Of a stretch of 64,000 nt of DNA, positions 17,973 through 26,275 are shown one piece after another. The stretch is taken from assembly GCF_021502585.1 (NCBI RefSeq), contig NZ_JAKFGM010000002.1:664988-728987 (forward strand). Direction: 5' to 3'. This DNA is from Sphingomonas cremea (lineage in GTDB: Bacteria; Pseudomonadota; Alphaproteobacteria; Sphingomonadales; Sphingomonadaceae). The notes beneath the pieces are model-generated. The model saw only the letters and a list, made by a program, of their open reading frames with translations. It searched no databases and was not told where the DNA came from. Position numbers and translations under genes: made by a program. The stretch's first letter is position 1, and the number at the start of each line of letters is the position of its first letter.

Positions 17973-18526
17973 GCCCTTATCAATTCCGCGGTTGTGACGA
18001 CCCGGCAGAATTCGAAGCCGAGGGTTGCGACATGGGCGGCATGGATCGCCTCGGCCGAGATCGTCCCGCCCATGCCGTCAGGCAGTTCGAAGCAATCGCA
18101 CGCGTCGGCAGCCAGCATCATGTCCCAACCCATATTGGCGCCGGTGCGGATCGTGGTCGAAACGCACATGTCGGTTGAAATGCCGAAGGCAATCACATGG
18201 CGAGCACCCAGCCGCCTGAGCCTCAGGTCAAGGTCGGTTCCGATGAACGCGCTGTTGACGCTCTTGCTGACCATGGGCTCGCCGGCCAAAGGCTCGAAAC
18301 CCGGCCGGAACCGATTGCCCGCAGAGCCGGGGGCAAGCGATGATCCTTTGGTCACCGAGTCATGCCGTACGTGAATGATGGGCCGGCCCGTCTCCCGCCA
18401 GCGTCGGATCAGCGCCAGCCCATTGCCATCGACCGCTTTATTCCAGCGCCGTGGCCAGGCCTCGCCATCGAACGCCTGCTGCATGTCGATCGGCAATAAA
18501 ACGGCACGTTCATAATCGACTGTCAT
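17969..18526 (-). CDS. Isochorismatase-like cysteine hydrolase
   Basis: A 185-residue hydrolase. The triad is visible: Asp in LLPIDMQQAF, Lys in MVSKSVNSAF and Cys in GISTDMCVSTT. The family includes nicotinamidases, N-carbamoyl hydrolases and ureido hydrolases; the substrate cannot be predicted. The ATG at 18526 follows GGAGACCGTGAG. It is divergent from the Lrp/AsnC gene, which may control it. Confidence 0.87.
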   Translation of the reverse strand: MTVDYERAVLLPIDMQQAFDGEAWPRRWNKAVDGNGLALIRRWRETGRPIIHVRHDSVTKGSSLAPGSAGNRFRPGFEPLAGEPMVSKSVNSAFIGTDLDLRLRRLGARHVIAFGISTDMCVSTTIRTGANMGWDMMLAADACDCFELPDGMGGTISAEAIHAAHVATLGFEFCRVVTTAELIRA

Positions 18527-18590
18527 CTCACGGTCTCCAAAGTTCGAGCCGGATATGCCTATTTCCTCCGCCGGTTTCATTGGGCATCAT

Positions 18591-18605
18591 GCCGGAATTG
18601 CCGGC
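18591..18605. promoter_or_regulatory. Inverted repeat in Lrp/isochorismatase divergent region
   Basis: GCCGG-AATTG-CCGGC, a perfect 5-base inverted repeat just upstream of the Lrp ATG (18609). It is a possible autoregulatory operator; the arms are short and GC-rich, so chance cannot be excluded. Confidence 0.25.
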
Positions 18606-18608
18606 AGA

Positions 18609-19046
18609 ATGACGGAATTGGCATTGGACGATCGCGACCGGTTGCTGGTGGACCTTCTGCGGCGCGATGCGCGCCGCCCCATTGTCGCGCTCGCCAAAGA
18701 TCTCAATCTGTCGCGCAGCGCCACCCAGGATCGCCTGGCCAAGCTGCAGGCTTCCGGAATCATCGGCGGCTTTACAATCCGTGAGGGCAATGCGGTCGGT
18801 GCGCGCCAATCCGCCTATCTGATGGTGAGCTTCGAACCCGGTTATCATTGCGCCCAGGTCGTCCCGAAGCTTCAACGAATTAGCTCAATCGGATTAATCC
18901 ATTCGGTCACCGGACCGATCGACCTGGTGATCAGGATCGACGCTGCGGACGTTGCCGGCATCGAAGCGAGCCGATCGGCAGTTGCCGCAATCCCAGGCGT
19001 CGCCTCGGTCTCGACGTCGGTCGTGCTCGACCGGCATCTCGATTGA
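18609..19046 (+). CDS. Lrp/AsnC family transcriptional regulator
   Basis: A 145-residue DNA-binding protein. The N-terminal wHTH starts LDDRDRLLVDLLRRDARRP, with recognition-helix sequence LNLSRSATQDRLAKLQASGIIGGF. A C-terminal RAM/ACT-like effector domain follows (VTGPIDLVIRIDAADVAGIE). The start at 18609 (MTELALDD) gives the normal family N-terminus. It lies divergent from the isochorismatase gene and convergent with the GNAT-like gene. The effector is probably an amino acid; which one is unknown. Confidence 0.87.
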   Translation: MTELALDDRDRLLVDLLRRDARRPIVALAKDLNLSRSATQDRLAKLQASGIIGGFTIREGNAVGARQSAYLMVSFEPGYHCAQVVPKLQRISSIGLIHSVTGPIDLVIRIDAADVAGIEASRSAVAAIPGVASVSTSVVLDRHLD

Positions 19047-19053
19047 ATCCGGC

Positions 19054-20193
19054 CTAAAGCGCTTTCTCGTAAATCCGGTAGGTGTGGTTGATCCCGGCAC
19101 CCGGCAATTGGGCGATCGACATCATTCCCTGGTTGTCCTCGAGCACCCAGCCGAACTCGCCGACATTGATGCCATATTTGTCGACGCAGACGCGGCGGGT
19201 GAATTCGATCAGCATGAAGGCCAGTTGGCTGGCCATTCGTCCGCCCTGGAGCGACTTGCGGACACCCATCAGTGGAACGCGCACCCGGCGGGTCGTTACG
19301 TTGTGGAGGCGCCACAGCAGTTTCGCCCAGCCAAACGGGAACAGCTTGCCGTCGAGGTCGCGGATCATCTCGTTGAGGTCGGGAATGGTGATCATGAAAG
19401 CAACCGGCTCACCGTCGACCTCGGCGATCTTGACCAGGTCCTCGACGATGATCGGTTTCAACTTCTTGCCTGCATAGGCGATTTCGGCATCGGTCAGCGG
19501 GACGAAGCCCCAATTGTCCGACCAGGCGTCGTTCAATATCTCAAGGATGATGGCCGCTTCCTGGTCGAATTTCGACTTGTCGACGTCGCGGATTCGGATG
19601 CGGGGATTGTTTTCGCCCGCCTTGATGAGCCGGTCGATGACCGGGATCATGTCGATGCGGATGTCGAGTTCGAAAGTATAGAGATCCTTGGCCTTGCCGT
19701 ATCCGGCGGCCTCGATCCATGCGCGATATTCCGGGCGATGGTGGCCCATCATCACCAGCGGCGGCTCCTCAAATCCCTTGATCAGCAAGCCCGGCTCATC
19801 CCAGATGGAAATGGAGATTGGCCCAAGCGCCTTGGTCATCCCCTGATCCCGCAGCCATCCCTCCGCAGTCGCGATCAACGCTGCCGCGGTTTCACCGTCG
19901 AGCGCTTCGAACATCCCCCACTGGCCAAGACCGGGTTCCATATGGACCTGGACCAAATCGTCGACCTGGGCGCTGATCCGGCCGACGACCTTGCCGCCGC
20001 GCGACGCCAGCCAAAGCTCCGCCTTGCCATGCCCGAACCAGGGATTTTTGCGGGGATCGAGGAGCCCATGCACCTCGTCCTTCAACGGCGGGACCCAGCA
20101 CGGGTCGTGCCGGTACACCTCCCAGGCGAAATCGACGAACGCCTTGCGGTCAGCCTTGGTCGTTACGGGGCGGATGATGATGTCAGAGCTCAT
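19054..20193 (-). CDS. GNAT-like acyltransferase, candidate bacterial ceramide synthase
   Basis: A 379-residue protein starting IIIRPVTTKADRKAFVDFAW...HDPCWVPPL, with SISIWDEPGLLIKGFEEPP, PLVMMGHHRPEY and VAFMITIPDLNE. This double-GNAT-like family is widespread in sphingomonads. In Caulobacter a GNAT-superfamily acyltransferase is the N-acyltransferase of ceramide synthesis. Family size and clustering within 10 kb of spt and acp make that role plausible here, but it is inferred from memory of the family, not shown by motifs. Convergent with the Lrp gene and divergent from the desaturase gene. Confidence 0.6.
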   Translation of the reverse strand: MSSDIIIRPVTTKADRKAFVDFAWEVYRHDPCWVPPLKDEVHGLLDPRKNPWFGHGKAELWLASRGGKVVGRISAQVDDLVQVHMEPGLGQWGMFEALDGETAAALIATAEGWLRDQGMTKALGPISISIWDEPGLLIKGFEEPPLVMMGHHRPEYRAWIEAAGYGKAKDLYTFELDIRIDMIPVIDRLIKAGENNPRIRIRDVDKSKFDQEAAIILEILNDAWSDNWGFVPLTDAEIAYAGKKLKPIIVEDLVKIAEVDGEPVAFMITIPDLNEMIRDLDGKLFPFGWAKLLWRLHNVTTRRVRVPLMGVRKSLQGGRMASQLAFMLIEFTRRVCVDKYGINVGEFGWVLEDNQGMMSIAQLPGAGINHTYRIYEKAL

Positions 20194-20332
20194 CCCTAAT
20201 CCGTTGCAGGCGGCAGGAGTTGGCGCAACCGATTAATCGATGAGAGCCATGCCCGGCTATCCTCTAAGGCCCGCGCTTGGCCCTTTCGTCGCCACGATGG
20301 TGCCACTATCTCCTGCAAGTGGCCGCTTTCCC

Positions 20333-21430
20333 ATGAGCAAGTCCGTCACCCTCGACCGTTCGACCGCGCCCGATTCCGCGGGCAAGGCCGTTCCTGCGCC
20401 CAGCGGCGACGACAATGCGATGCTCAAGGCCACCGCCAGCCTGACCCGCAACCTCAATGTCGCCCGGCCCGCAATTTACTGGGCGGACATGCTCGGATCA
20501 TTGCTGCTCGGCTACGGCGCCATGGCCGCCACCATTGCCACCGGTTCGACCATCGCTGCGCTGATCGCCGGCCTGGTCGCAGTGCTTGCCCTCTATCGCG
20601 CCGGCAGCTTCATTCACGAAATCACCCATATGAAGCCCAACGCGGTACCCGGCTTCTACTGGACGTGGAATGCACTCGTCGGGATCCCGCTGCTGATCCC
20701 ATCCTTCATGTACGAAGGCGTGCACAACCAGCATCATGCCAAAACCTATTATGGGACGGCGGAGGATCCCGAATATCTGCCGCTCGCCCTAATGCACCCG
20801 TGGACTCTTCCGGCATTCCTGATCGCCGCGGCCCTGGCCCCTATCGGCATGCTCATCCGCTTTGGCCTGCTGGCGCCGCTGTCGCTGCTGTCGTCGAAGC
20901 TGCGGGAGACGGTGGTCGCAAAGCTTTCCGGGCTACAGATCAACCCCCGCTTCCGCCGGCCTAAGCCGACGGGCGATTTCAAGCGACGCTGGACGATCCA
21001 GGAAACCGCCGCGAGCCTGTGGGCCATTACGCTTCTTGCACTGGTCGCGACCGGGCTTGTCCCGCTGCGCGCCTTCCTGATTTTCCTGGGCATCTCGTCC
21101 GGCGTGATGTTCCTCAACCAGATCCGCACCCTGGTCGCGCACCTGTGGGAGAATGACGGCGAGCCGATGAGCGTCACGGAGCAGTATCTCGACAGCGTCA
21201 ACGTTCCGCCGCCGGGGGTATTGCCGGCGCTGTGGGCACCGGTTGGCCTGCGTTATCACGCTCTTCACCATTTGCTGCCTGGCTTGCCCTATCATGCCCT
21301 TGGTGAGGCGCATCGGCGCATAACGACGGCGCTTGGTCGGGAATCGGCTTACTTCCGATCAAACCACCGCGGGCTTTCACCGCTGGTCGTGCGACTGGCC
21401 GTTAGTAGCTGGAAGGGCGTCGCCCGATAA
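20333..21430 (+). CDS. Membrane fatty-acid desaturase family protein
   Basis: A 365-residue integral membrane diiron enzyme. The three His boxes are clear: HEITH at 95-99, HNQHH at 131-135 and HALHH near residue 300. Four or more membrane segments surround them. It desaturates or hydroxylates a lipid acyl chain. Its position divergent from the candidate ceramide synthase suggests a sphingolipid or membrane-lipid substrate, which is inference. ATG at 20333 chosen from three in-frame choices; the Shine-Dalgarno is weak. Confidence 0.82.
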   Translation: MSKSVTLDRSTAPDSAGKAVPAPSGDDNAMLKATASLTRNLNVARPAIYWADMLGSLLLGYGAMAATIATGSTIAALIAGLVAVLALYRAGSFIHEITHMKPNAVPGFYWTWNALVGIPLLIPSFMYEGVHNQHHAKTYYGTAEDPEYLPLALMHPWTLPAFLIAAALAPIGMLIRFGLLAPLSLLSSKLRETVVAKLSGLQINPRFRRPKPTGDFKRRWTIQETAASLWAITLLALVATGLVPLRAFLIFLGISSGVMFLNQIRTLVAHLWENDGEPMSVTEQYLDSVNVPPPGVLPALWAPVGLRYHALHHLLPGLPYHALGEAHRRITTALGRESAYFRSNHRGLSPLVVRLAVSSWKGVAR

Positions 21431-21471
21431 TTTGGCCAAGCCGACTCCTCCCCTGGACAAGCTGCTAATGG

Positions 21472-22569
21472 CTATTCTTCTTGCCGGATCAGGACGAATT
21501 CGCCGATCAGCAGGAACAGCAAAAAGGGCGCCCAGGCCGCAAGGAACGGCGGATAGGCACCGTAATTCCCCAGCGCCAGGCTGAAATTATCGGCGACGAA
21601 ATAGGTGAAACCCAGTGCCATGCCGATCGTCGCCCTCAGCAGCACATGTCCGGATCGGGCAAGGCCGAAAGCGGCAGTCGCAGCCAGCAACGGCATTAGC
21701 ATCGTCGACAATGGCCCACTGATCTTGTGCCACCAGCCGGTCCGCGCTTCTTCGGTCGGACGGCCTGCATTTTGCAGGGCTCGTATTTCCTGCCGCAGTG
21801 CGATGAAGCTACGCTCGTCCGGATCGATCTTTGCCAATGTGAATCGCGTTGGCTCCACTCCCCGAAGCCCGATCATTTCCGGCTGTCGCATCAGGATATT
21901 CATGCGGGCGTCGTAGGTACGAACGCCTTCCAGCCGCCAACCACCGGCGACCTGTTCCGCACGAGCGACGTCCAACACCCGCGCCAGTGCGCCGCGCTCG
22001 CGCTGGTAGATGGTAATGCCCCGCAAACGGGTCTGCGCCCCGCTTCCAGTGACAATCCTTGCCCGGACCATATCGTCGCCGTCCCGTATCCAGACATTCG
22101 ACAGGATGCCGCTCGACGGGGGTATCGGTTCGTAATCCGCATCGGTCCAGGCATTGACGGTCCGGGCAGCCTTGACCACAACCAGTTCGTTGAAGGCGAA
22201 CAGCGCAATTGCGACGCCGAGGCTTGCGACAACCATTGGCGCAAGGATCTGGTGCGCAGACAGGCCGGCCGCCTTCATCGATATCACTTCGCTGTGCTGA
22301 TTGAGGCCAACAAAGGCGATCAGAGCGCCGAGCAATACCGAAAATGGCAGGAATCTGGAGATAAGAATGGGAACTCGAAGCGATACGTAGCGCCACAACT
22401 CCGCCTCGCCATTGCCGGGCACCTTCAGAATCTTGCCCGACTCCCCGAGAAGGTCGAGAGTCATGAGCACCAGTACCAGCATGACCATCACCGCCAGGCT
22501 GCGGGTCAGGAACAGCCGCGCGGCATAAAGTGCCAGCTGACGCGACGGCATGAAATCCAGATTGATCAT
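21472..22569 (-). CDS. lptG: LPS export ABC transporter permease LptG
   Basis: A 365-residue inner-membrane permease of the LptB2FG complex. That complex extracts the outer-leaflet glycolipid (LPS, or glycosphingolipid in sphingomonads lacking LPS). The LptF/G pattern is complete: membrane helices 1-3 with LRVPILISRFLPFSVLLGALIAFVGLNQHSE, the periplasmic jellyroll, and C-terminal helices 4-6 (GPLSTMLMPLLAATAAFG). The ATG at 22569 overlaps the lptF stop (ATGA). Position in a sphingolipid neighbourhood fits export of the glycolipid across the envelope. Confidence 0.9.
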   Translation of the reverse strand: MINLDFMPSRQLALYAARLFLTRSLAVMVMLVLVLMTLDLLGESGKILKVPGNGEAELWRYVSLRVPILISRFLPFSVLLGALIAFVGLNQHSEVISMKAAGLSAHQILAPMVVASLGVAIALFAFNELVVVKAARTVNAWTDADYEPIPPSSGILSNVWIRDGDDMVRARIVTGSGAQTRLRGITIYQRERGALARVLDVARAEQVAGGWRLEGVRTYDARMNILMRQPEMIGLRGVEPTRFTLAKIDPDERSFIALRQEIRALQNAGRPTEEARTGWWHKISGPLSTMLMPLLAATAAFGLARSGHVLLRATIGMALGFTYFVADNFSLALGNYGAYPPFLAAWAPFLLFLLIGEFVLIRQEE

Positions 22570-23774
22570 GCGGTCGCCTCGATCACAGCCTGACGTCGCC
22601 GCGGCAACATTCCGCGAACCGCTTTGCCAATTCTGGTGAAGGCGGCCTCGAGCGCCCCGATCGGTTGCCCGCCAGGCCGATGAGCAATGACGTGGTACAT
22701 CCAGAGGATCAGCGCCACAAATACCAGGAAGGGCAGCCAAAGCGCGAGTTCCGGCTGCAATCGCCCCTGGGCGCCCGCGCTTTCGGCATATTGGTTGATC
22801 TTGTGATAGGTGACGACCATTACGATCCCAACAAAGATCCCCAGCGAACTGTTGCTGCGTTTAGGCGGAACCGCCAGCGCAATTGCCAGCAGTGGCAGCA
22901 TCAGCATCATGGCGATCTCGACAAGGCGGAAATGGAAGTTAGCGCGAGCAGCCAGCTCATTTTGCCTGTCAGGCGCGGCACCTCCATAAGCCCGGGCATA
23001 GACTTCCGGGAGGACCAATTCCTTTTCTTCATTACCGCGACCGCGGAAGGGATCGATAGCCGGCAGCTTGATCGGCAGATCATAGCTTTTGAACGAGAGC
23101 GTCCTAGGAGTGGCGAAACTTGGACCTTCCTGGACCAGACGGCCGTTCTGCAGGCGGAAAATGATCGTGTCGGGATCGTCCGTGGACAGGAATTTTCCCT
23201 CCGCAGCCGTGGCCGCAATCCGCGTTCCGGACTTGTCGTCAAGCGCAGTGAATATTCCAAGCAGGTGAGTGCCCTTCTGTTCGCTTCGGTCGATACGAAG
23301 GGTCATGCGCTTGCCGAATTCGTTGAACTCGCCGACCTTTATCGAAGCCCCGAGTGCGCCGGATTTCAACTCGAACCGCAATCCTTCGTATCGATAGCGC
23401 GCATAGGGATCGACCCATCCGACGATCGCGATATTGACCAATAGCAGGCCGATGGCGAACGCGTACGGAACGCGCAACAGCCGGCCGTAGCCGACGCCGA
23501 TTCCGCGCATCGCGTCCAATTCCGAGGAAAGCGCCAGCTTGCGAAATGCGAGCAGGATGCCCAGCAGCAACCCGATCGGAATCCCAAGTGAGAAATATTC
23601 CGGCAACAGGTTGGCGAGCATCCGCCAGACCACGCTGACCGGCCCGCCAGCGTTGATGACGAAGTCGAAAAGCCGAAGCATTTTTTCGAGCACCAACAGC
23701 ATCGCCGCCAGCACCAGCGTGCCGATCAGCGGGACCGCGATGTTCCGAGCGAGATAGCGATCGACCAACGCCAA
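22566..23774 (-). CDS. lptF: LPS export ABC transporter permease LptF
   Basis: The partner permease of LptG, about 402 residues. It has VDRYLARNIAVPLIGTLVLAAMLLV at the N-terminus, EYFSLGIPIGLLLGILLAFRKLALSSELDAMRGIG, a periplasmic domain, and PPKRSNSSLGIFVGIVMVVTYHK in the C-terminal helices. No in-frame ATG is available; TTG at 23774 with AAGG nine bases upstream is preferred, other TTG codons being possible. No LptB or LptC is in the window. Confidence 0.88.
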   Translation of the reverse strand: MALVDRYLARNIAVPLIGTLVLAAMLLVLEKMLRLFDFVINAGGPVSVVWRMLANLLPEYFSLGIPIGLLLGILLAFRKLALSSELDAMRGIGVGYGRLLRVPYAFAIGLLLVNIAIVGWVDPYARYRYEGLRFELKSGALGASIKVGEFNEFGKRMTLRIDRSEQKGTHLLGIFTALDDKSGTRIAATAAEGKFLSTDDPDTIIFRLQNGRLVQEGPSFATPRTLSFKSYDLPIKLPAIDPFRGRGNEEKELVLPEVYARAYGGAAPDRQNELAARANFHFRLVEIAMMLMLPLLAIALAVPPKRSNSSLGIFVGIVMVVTYHKINQYAESAGAQGRLQPELALWLPFLVFVALILWMYHVIAHRPGGQPIGALEAAFTRIGKAVRGMLPRRRQAVIEATA

Positions 23775-23927
23775 GCTTGAGCACCTTTTCGTCTCCGCGG
23801 CACCATGATTTGGCCGCAAAGCAGGCCGACATGAAACGCCGGGGCGTCGGGCCTTGCCGATTCCGAAAGGGGGGAGCGGTAAGGGCGCAGCGCCGTCTGT
23901 GGCTATAGCGAACCGGAATATAAAATC

Positions 23928-24428
23928 ATGTCGAAATCTTCGATCCCCTTTATGGTCGCCACCGGAGCCGCTCTGACTGCGGCGACGGGCGCTGTCGCGC
24001 TGCCTGCGCCGATCCGGGCGAGCAGCGGCTGCACCGCCGGCAAGCCTTCGGTCCTAGTGCACGTCGCAGGCTTCAAGCGACCGACCGGCAATGTCAAAGT
24101 GTCGCTATATGGATCGGAAGGCCGCTGGCTGGAGAAGGGTGGCCGGATAAGTCGGGTGAATATTACGGTCACCGGCCGTGAGATGGACATTTGCATACCG
24201 GTGCCGTCCCCGGGCCGATATGCCGTCGCGGTCCATCACGACTATAATGTAAATGGGGAGCGCGACCGTCAGGACGGAGGCGGTTATTCACGCAATCCCA
24301 AGGTCAGCCTGTTGAACCCCAAGCCGCCTTTTTCCAAGGCGGCGTTCACCGTTGGGAACGGCCCGTCCAAGGTTGGGGTCAGGTTGATCTATCGCAGGGG
24401 CTTTGGCGTAGGGCCGGCCGTAAGCTGA
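23928..24428 (+). CDS. DUF2141 family exported protein
   Basis: A 166-residue protein with an N-terminal signal-like hydrophobic stretch and a beta-rich DUF2141 domain: VSLYGSEGRWL, then PGRYAVAVHHDYNVNGERD and FSKAAFTVGNGPSKVGVRL. Function is unknown; the family resembles calcium-binding or Ig-like periplasmic proteins. Its stop overlaps the lipid-kinase start (TGATG), so the two are translationally coupled. That links this periplasmic protein to lipid phosphorylation. Confidence 0.8.
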   Translation: MSKSSIPFMVATGAALTAATGAVALPAPIRASSGCTAGKPSVLVHVAGFKRPTGNVKVSLYGSEGRWLEKGGRISRVNITVTGREMDICIPVPSPGRYAVAVHHDYNVNGERDRQDGGGYSRNPKVSLLNPKPPFSKAAFTVGNGPSKVGVRLIYRRGFGVGPAVS

Positions 24429-25402
24429 TGGCCCGGCCGCGGATCGCCTTGATCAGCAATCCCAAGTCGACGGGCAACCTTGCCCAGTTGCCGCTGATCC
24501 GCGCCTTCTGTGCCGACCATCCCAATATCTTCCATTATGAGGTCGAGGCCGCCGATCAAATCGGGGAAGCCATGCGGACCATCGCCCGGATCGAGCCGGC
24601 GGTGCTGGCGATTAATGGCGGTGATGGTACCGTTCAAGCAGTGTTGACCGAGCTTCATAACGGCGGACACTTCGGCTCGGCGGCGCCGCCAGTTGCCGTA
24701 TTGCCGAGCGGAAAGACCAACCTCATCGCGCTCGATCTCGGCGCACGGGGTGACCCCGTCGAAGCGCTTGAGAAACTGCTGGCAATCGCCCAGGCTGGCC
24801 TGGCGCCGCACCTTGTGGCGCGCGAGTTGATTTCTCTATCGGGTGGAGAAACTGGAATTACCCCGGTAATCGGCATGTTCCTGGGCGGAGCGGGTCTCGC
24901 AGACATCATGCTTTATTGCCGCGAGCGGGTTTACCCGCTGGGCCTGCCAAACAGCATCAGCCATTTCATCACGGCCGTCGCGGTGGTGCTTCGGCAGGTT
25001 TTCGGGCTTCGGGCCAGCTTCCTGCCGCCCGAGCCGTCGATGCTTAGCGTGCAGGTTCGCCGCGATGGGGCCATCACCGGCCGCTTTGCTTTCCTGTTCG
25101 TCACCACCCTTGAGAAGCTGCTGTTGTCGGGCGAGGTCAGTTCGCACGGCAATGGTCCGCTCAAATTCGTCGCGGTCGAGCAGAAGCCGGTGTCGATGCT
25201 GCGCGCTTTCTTCGCAAGCCTGGTCGGCCGGCTTGGCCGGACCAAGCTTGACGGCGTCCATGTGGAGGAGGCCGACGAGATCGCGATCGAGGGCGATGCA
25301 AGCCAGGTAATCCTCGACGGCGAGACCTTCCGGGCCGGTGTGGGCAAGCCAATCCTGCTGCGTCCGGCCCAGCCGCTATCCTTCGTTCGAATCGCCGCCT
25401 AG
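24428..25402 (+). CDS. Lipid kinase of the diacylglycerol-kinase family, candidate ceramide kinase
   Basis: A 324-residue protein with a DAGK catalytic fold: ISNPKSTGNL at the N-terminus, the nucleotide motif GGDGT at 64-68 and LPSGKTNLIALDLG. The substrate is not encoded in an obvious motif. In Caulobacter a kinase of this family phosphorylates ceramide as part of anionic sphingolipid synthesis, and this gene lies 3 kb from spt and acp. Ceramide kinase is therefore the favoured role, with diacylglycerol or sphinganine as alternatives. Coupled to the DUF2141 gene upstream and the nucleotidyltransferase-like gene 9 bases downstream. Confidence 0.72.
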   Translation: MARPRIALISNPKSTGNLAQLPLIRAFCADHPNIFHYEVEAADQIGEAMRTIARIEPAVLAINGGDGTVQAVLTELHNGGHFGSAAPPVAVLPSGKTNLIALDLGARGDPVEALEKLLAIAQAGLAPHLVARELISLSGGETGITPVIGMFLGGAGLADIMLYCRERVYPLGLPNSISHFITAVAVVLRQVFGLRASFLPPEPSMLSVQVRRDGAITGRFAFLFVTTLEKLLLSGEVSSHGNGPLKFVAVEQKPVSMLRAFFASLVGRLGRTKLDGVHVEEADEIAIEGDASQVILDGETFRAGVGKPILLRPAQPLSFVRIAA

Positions 25403-25411
25403 GGCGAGACA

Positions 25412-26275
25412 ATGTCCGATGCCCTATGCGTCCTCGTCGAGGCCGAACTTCGTCAGCCTGTCGACCCAAGGGTGACCGCAATGGCGAAGGCCATTGCGGC
25501 AAAGCATGGCCCGGCAAGCCGAGCGGTGCTCTTCTACGGGAGTTGCCTGCGCCAAAAGCAGCTCGATGGGCTGATGCTCGATTTCTACCTTATCGTGTCC
25601 GATTATCGCGCTGCCTATGACAAGGCGTGGCTGGTGAAGGCGAACAAGCTGATCCCCCCGAATGTATTCCCGTTCCAGCATGACGGCCTCGCCGCCAAAT
25701 ATGCCGTGCTGAGCGAGGCGGATTTTCATCGGTTGAATGGTCCGGAAACGCTCAACGTTTCGGTATGGGCGCGCTTCGCCCAGCCGTCGCGGCTGGTCTG
25801 GGCGGCGGATGACCTTGCCGCTCGTACCGCGATCGAAGCGGTCACGCGCGCCGCGCCTACGCTGCTCGCTGCGGCAGGGAGAGTTGAGGGTGAACCTGTT
25901 CTCGACTGGTGGCGGCGTGCATTTGCGCTGACTTATTCAGCCGAGCTTCGGGCTGAGCGCAAAGGGCGCGCCGGCTCGGTGATTGATGCCGATATCTCGC
26001 GCTACGAGCGTTTTTCCCCAGCTGTAATCGCCGCGATCGACCCTTCTGCATGCGCGGGTGGCTGGGCACGGCGTCGGATGGAGGGGAAGGTGCTGTCGGT
26101 CATTCGACTGGCAAAAGCGAGCGCGACCTATGCCGGGGGTGCGGAATATATCGCCTGGAAGATCAACCGCCATGCAGGGACGGAAATAGAGCTAAAGCCG
26201 TGGCAGAAGCGGCATCCGTTGCTGGCCGCGATCAGCCTGCTGCCGCAGCTCCTCCGATCGGGCGCGATTCGCTAG
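25412..26275 (+). CDS. Nucleotidyltransferase-fold protein, probable lipid head-group enzyme
   Basis: A 287-residue protein with a Pol-beta-like nucleotidyltransferase pattern. RAVLFYGSCLR has the Gly-Ser motif at 43-44, and D52 and D57 (LDGLMLDFYLIV) are candidate metal ligands. The rest is helical, with WWRRAFALTYSAELRAERKGRA. As it directly follows the lipid kinase it probably modifies the phosphorylated lipid. I recall a similar NTP-transferase-like gene next to the Caulobacter ceramide kinase, but have not verified it. Its last 44 bases overlap the convergent histidine kinase gene. Confidence 0.65.
   Translation: MSDALCVLVEAELRQPVDPRVTAMAKAIAAKHGPASRAVLFYGSCLRQKQLDGLMLDFYLIVSDYRAAYDKAWLVKANKLIPPNVFPFQHDGLAAKYAVLSEADFHRLNGPETLNVSVWARFAQPSRLVWAADDLAARTAIEAVTRAAPTLLAAAGRVEGEPVLDWWRRAFALTYSAELRAERKGRAGSVIDADISRYERFSPAVIAAIDPSACAGGWARRRMEGKVLSVIRLAKASATYAGGAEYIAWKINRHAGTEIELKPWQKRHPLLAAISLLPQLLRSGAIR

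Noticed and set aside
25412..26275. Reading the nucleotidyltransferase-like gene as a CD-NTase of a CBASS system
   Set aside because: The GS and Asp positions are only loosely similar, the operon partners are lipid genes, and no CBASS effector or Cap gene is adjacent.
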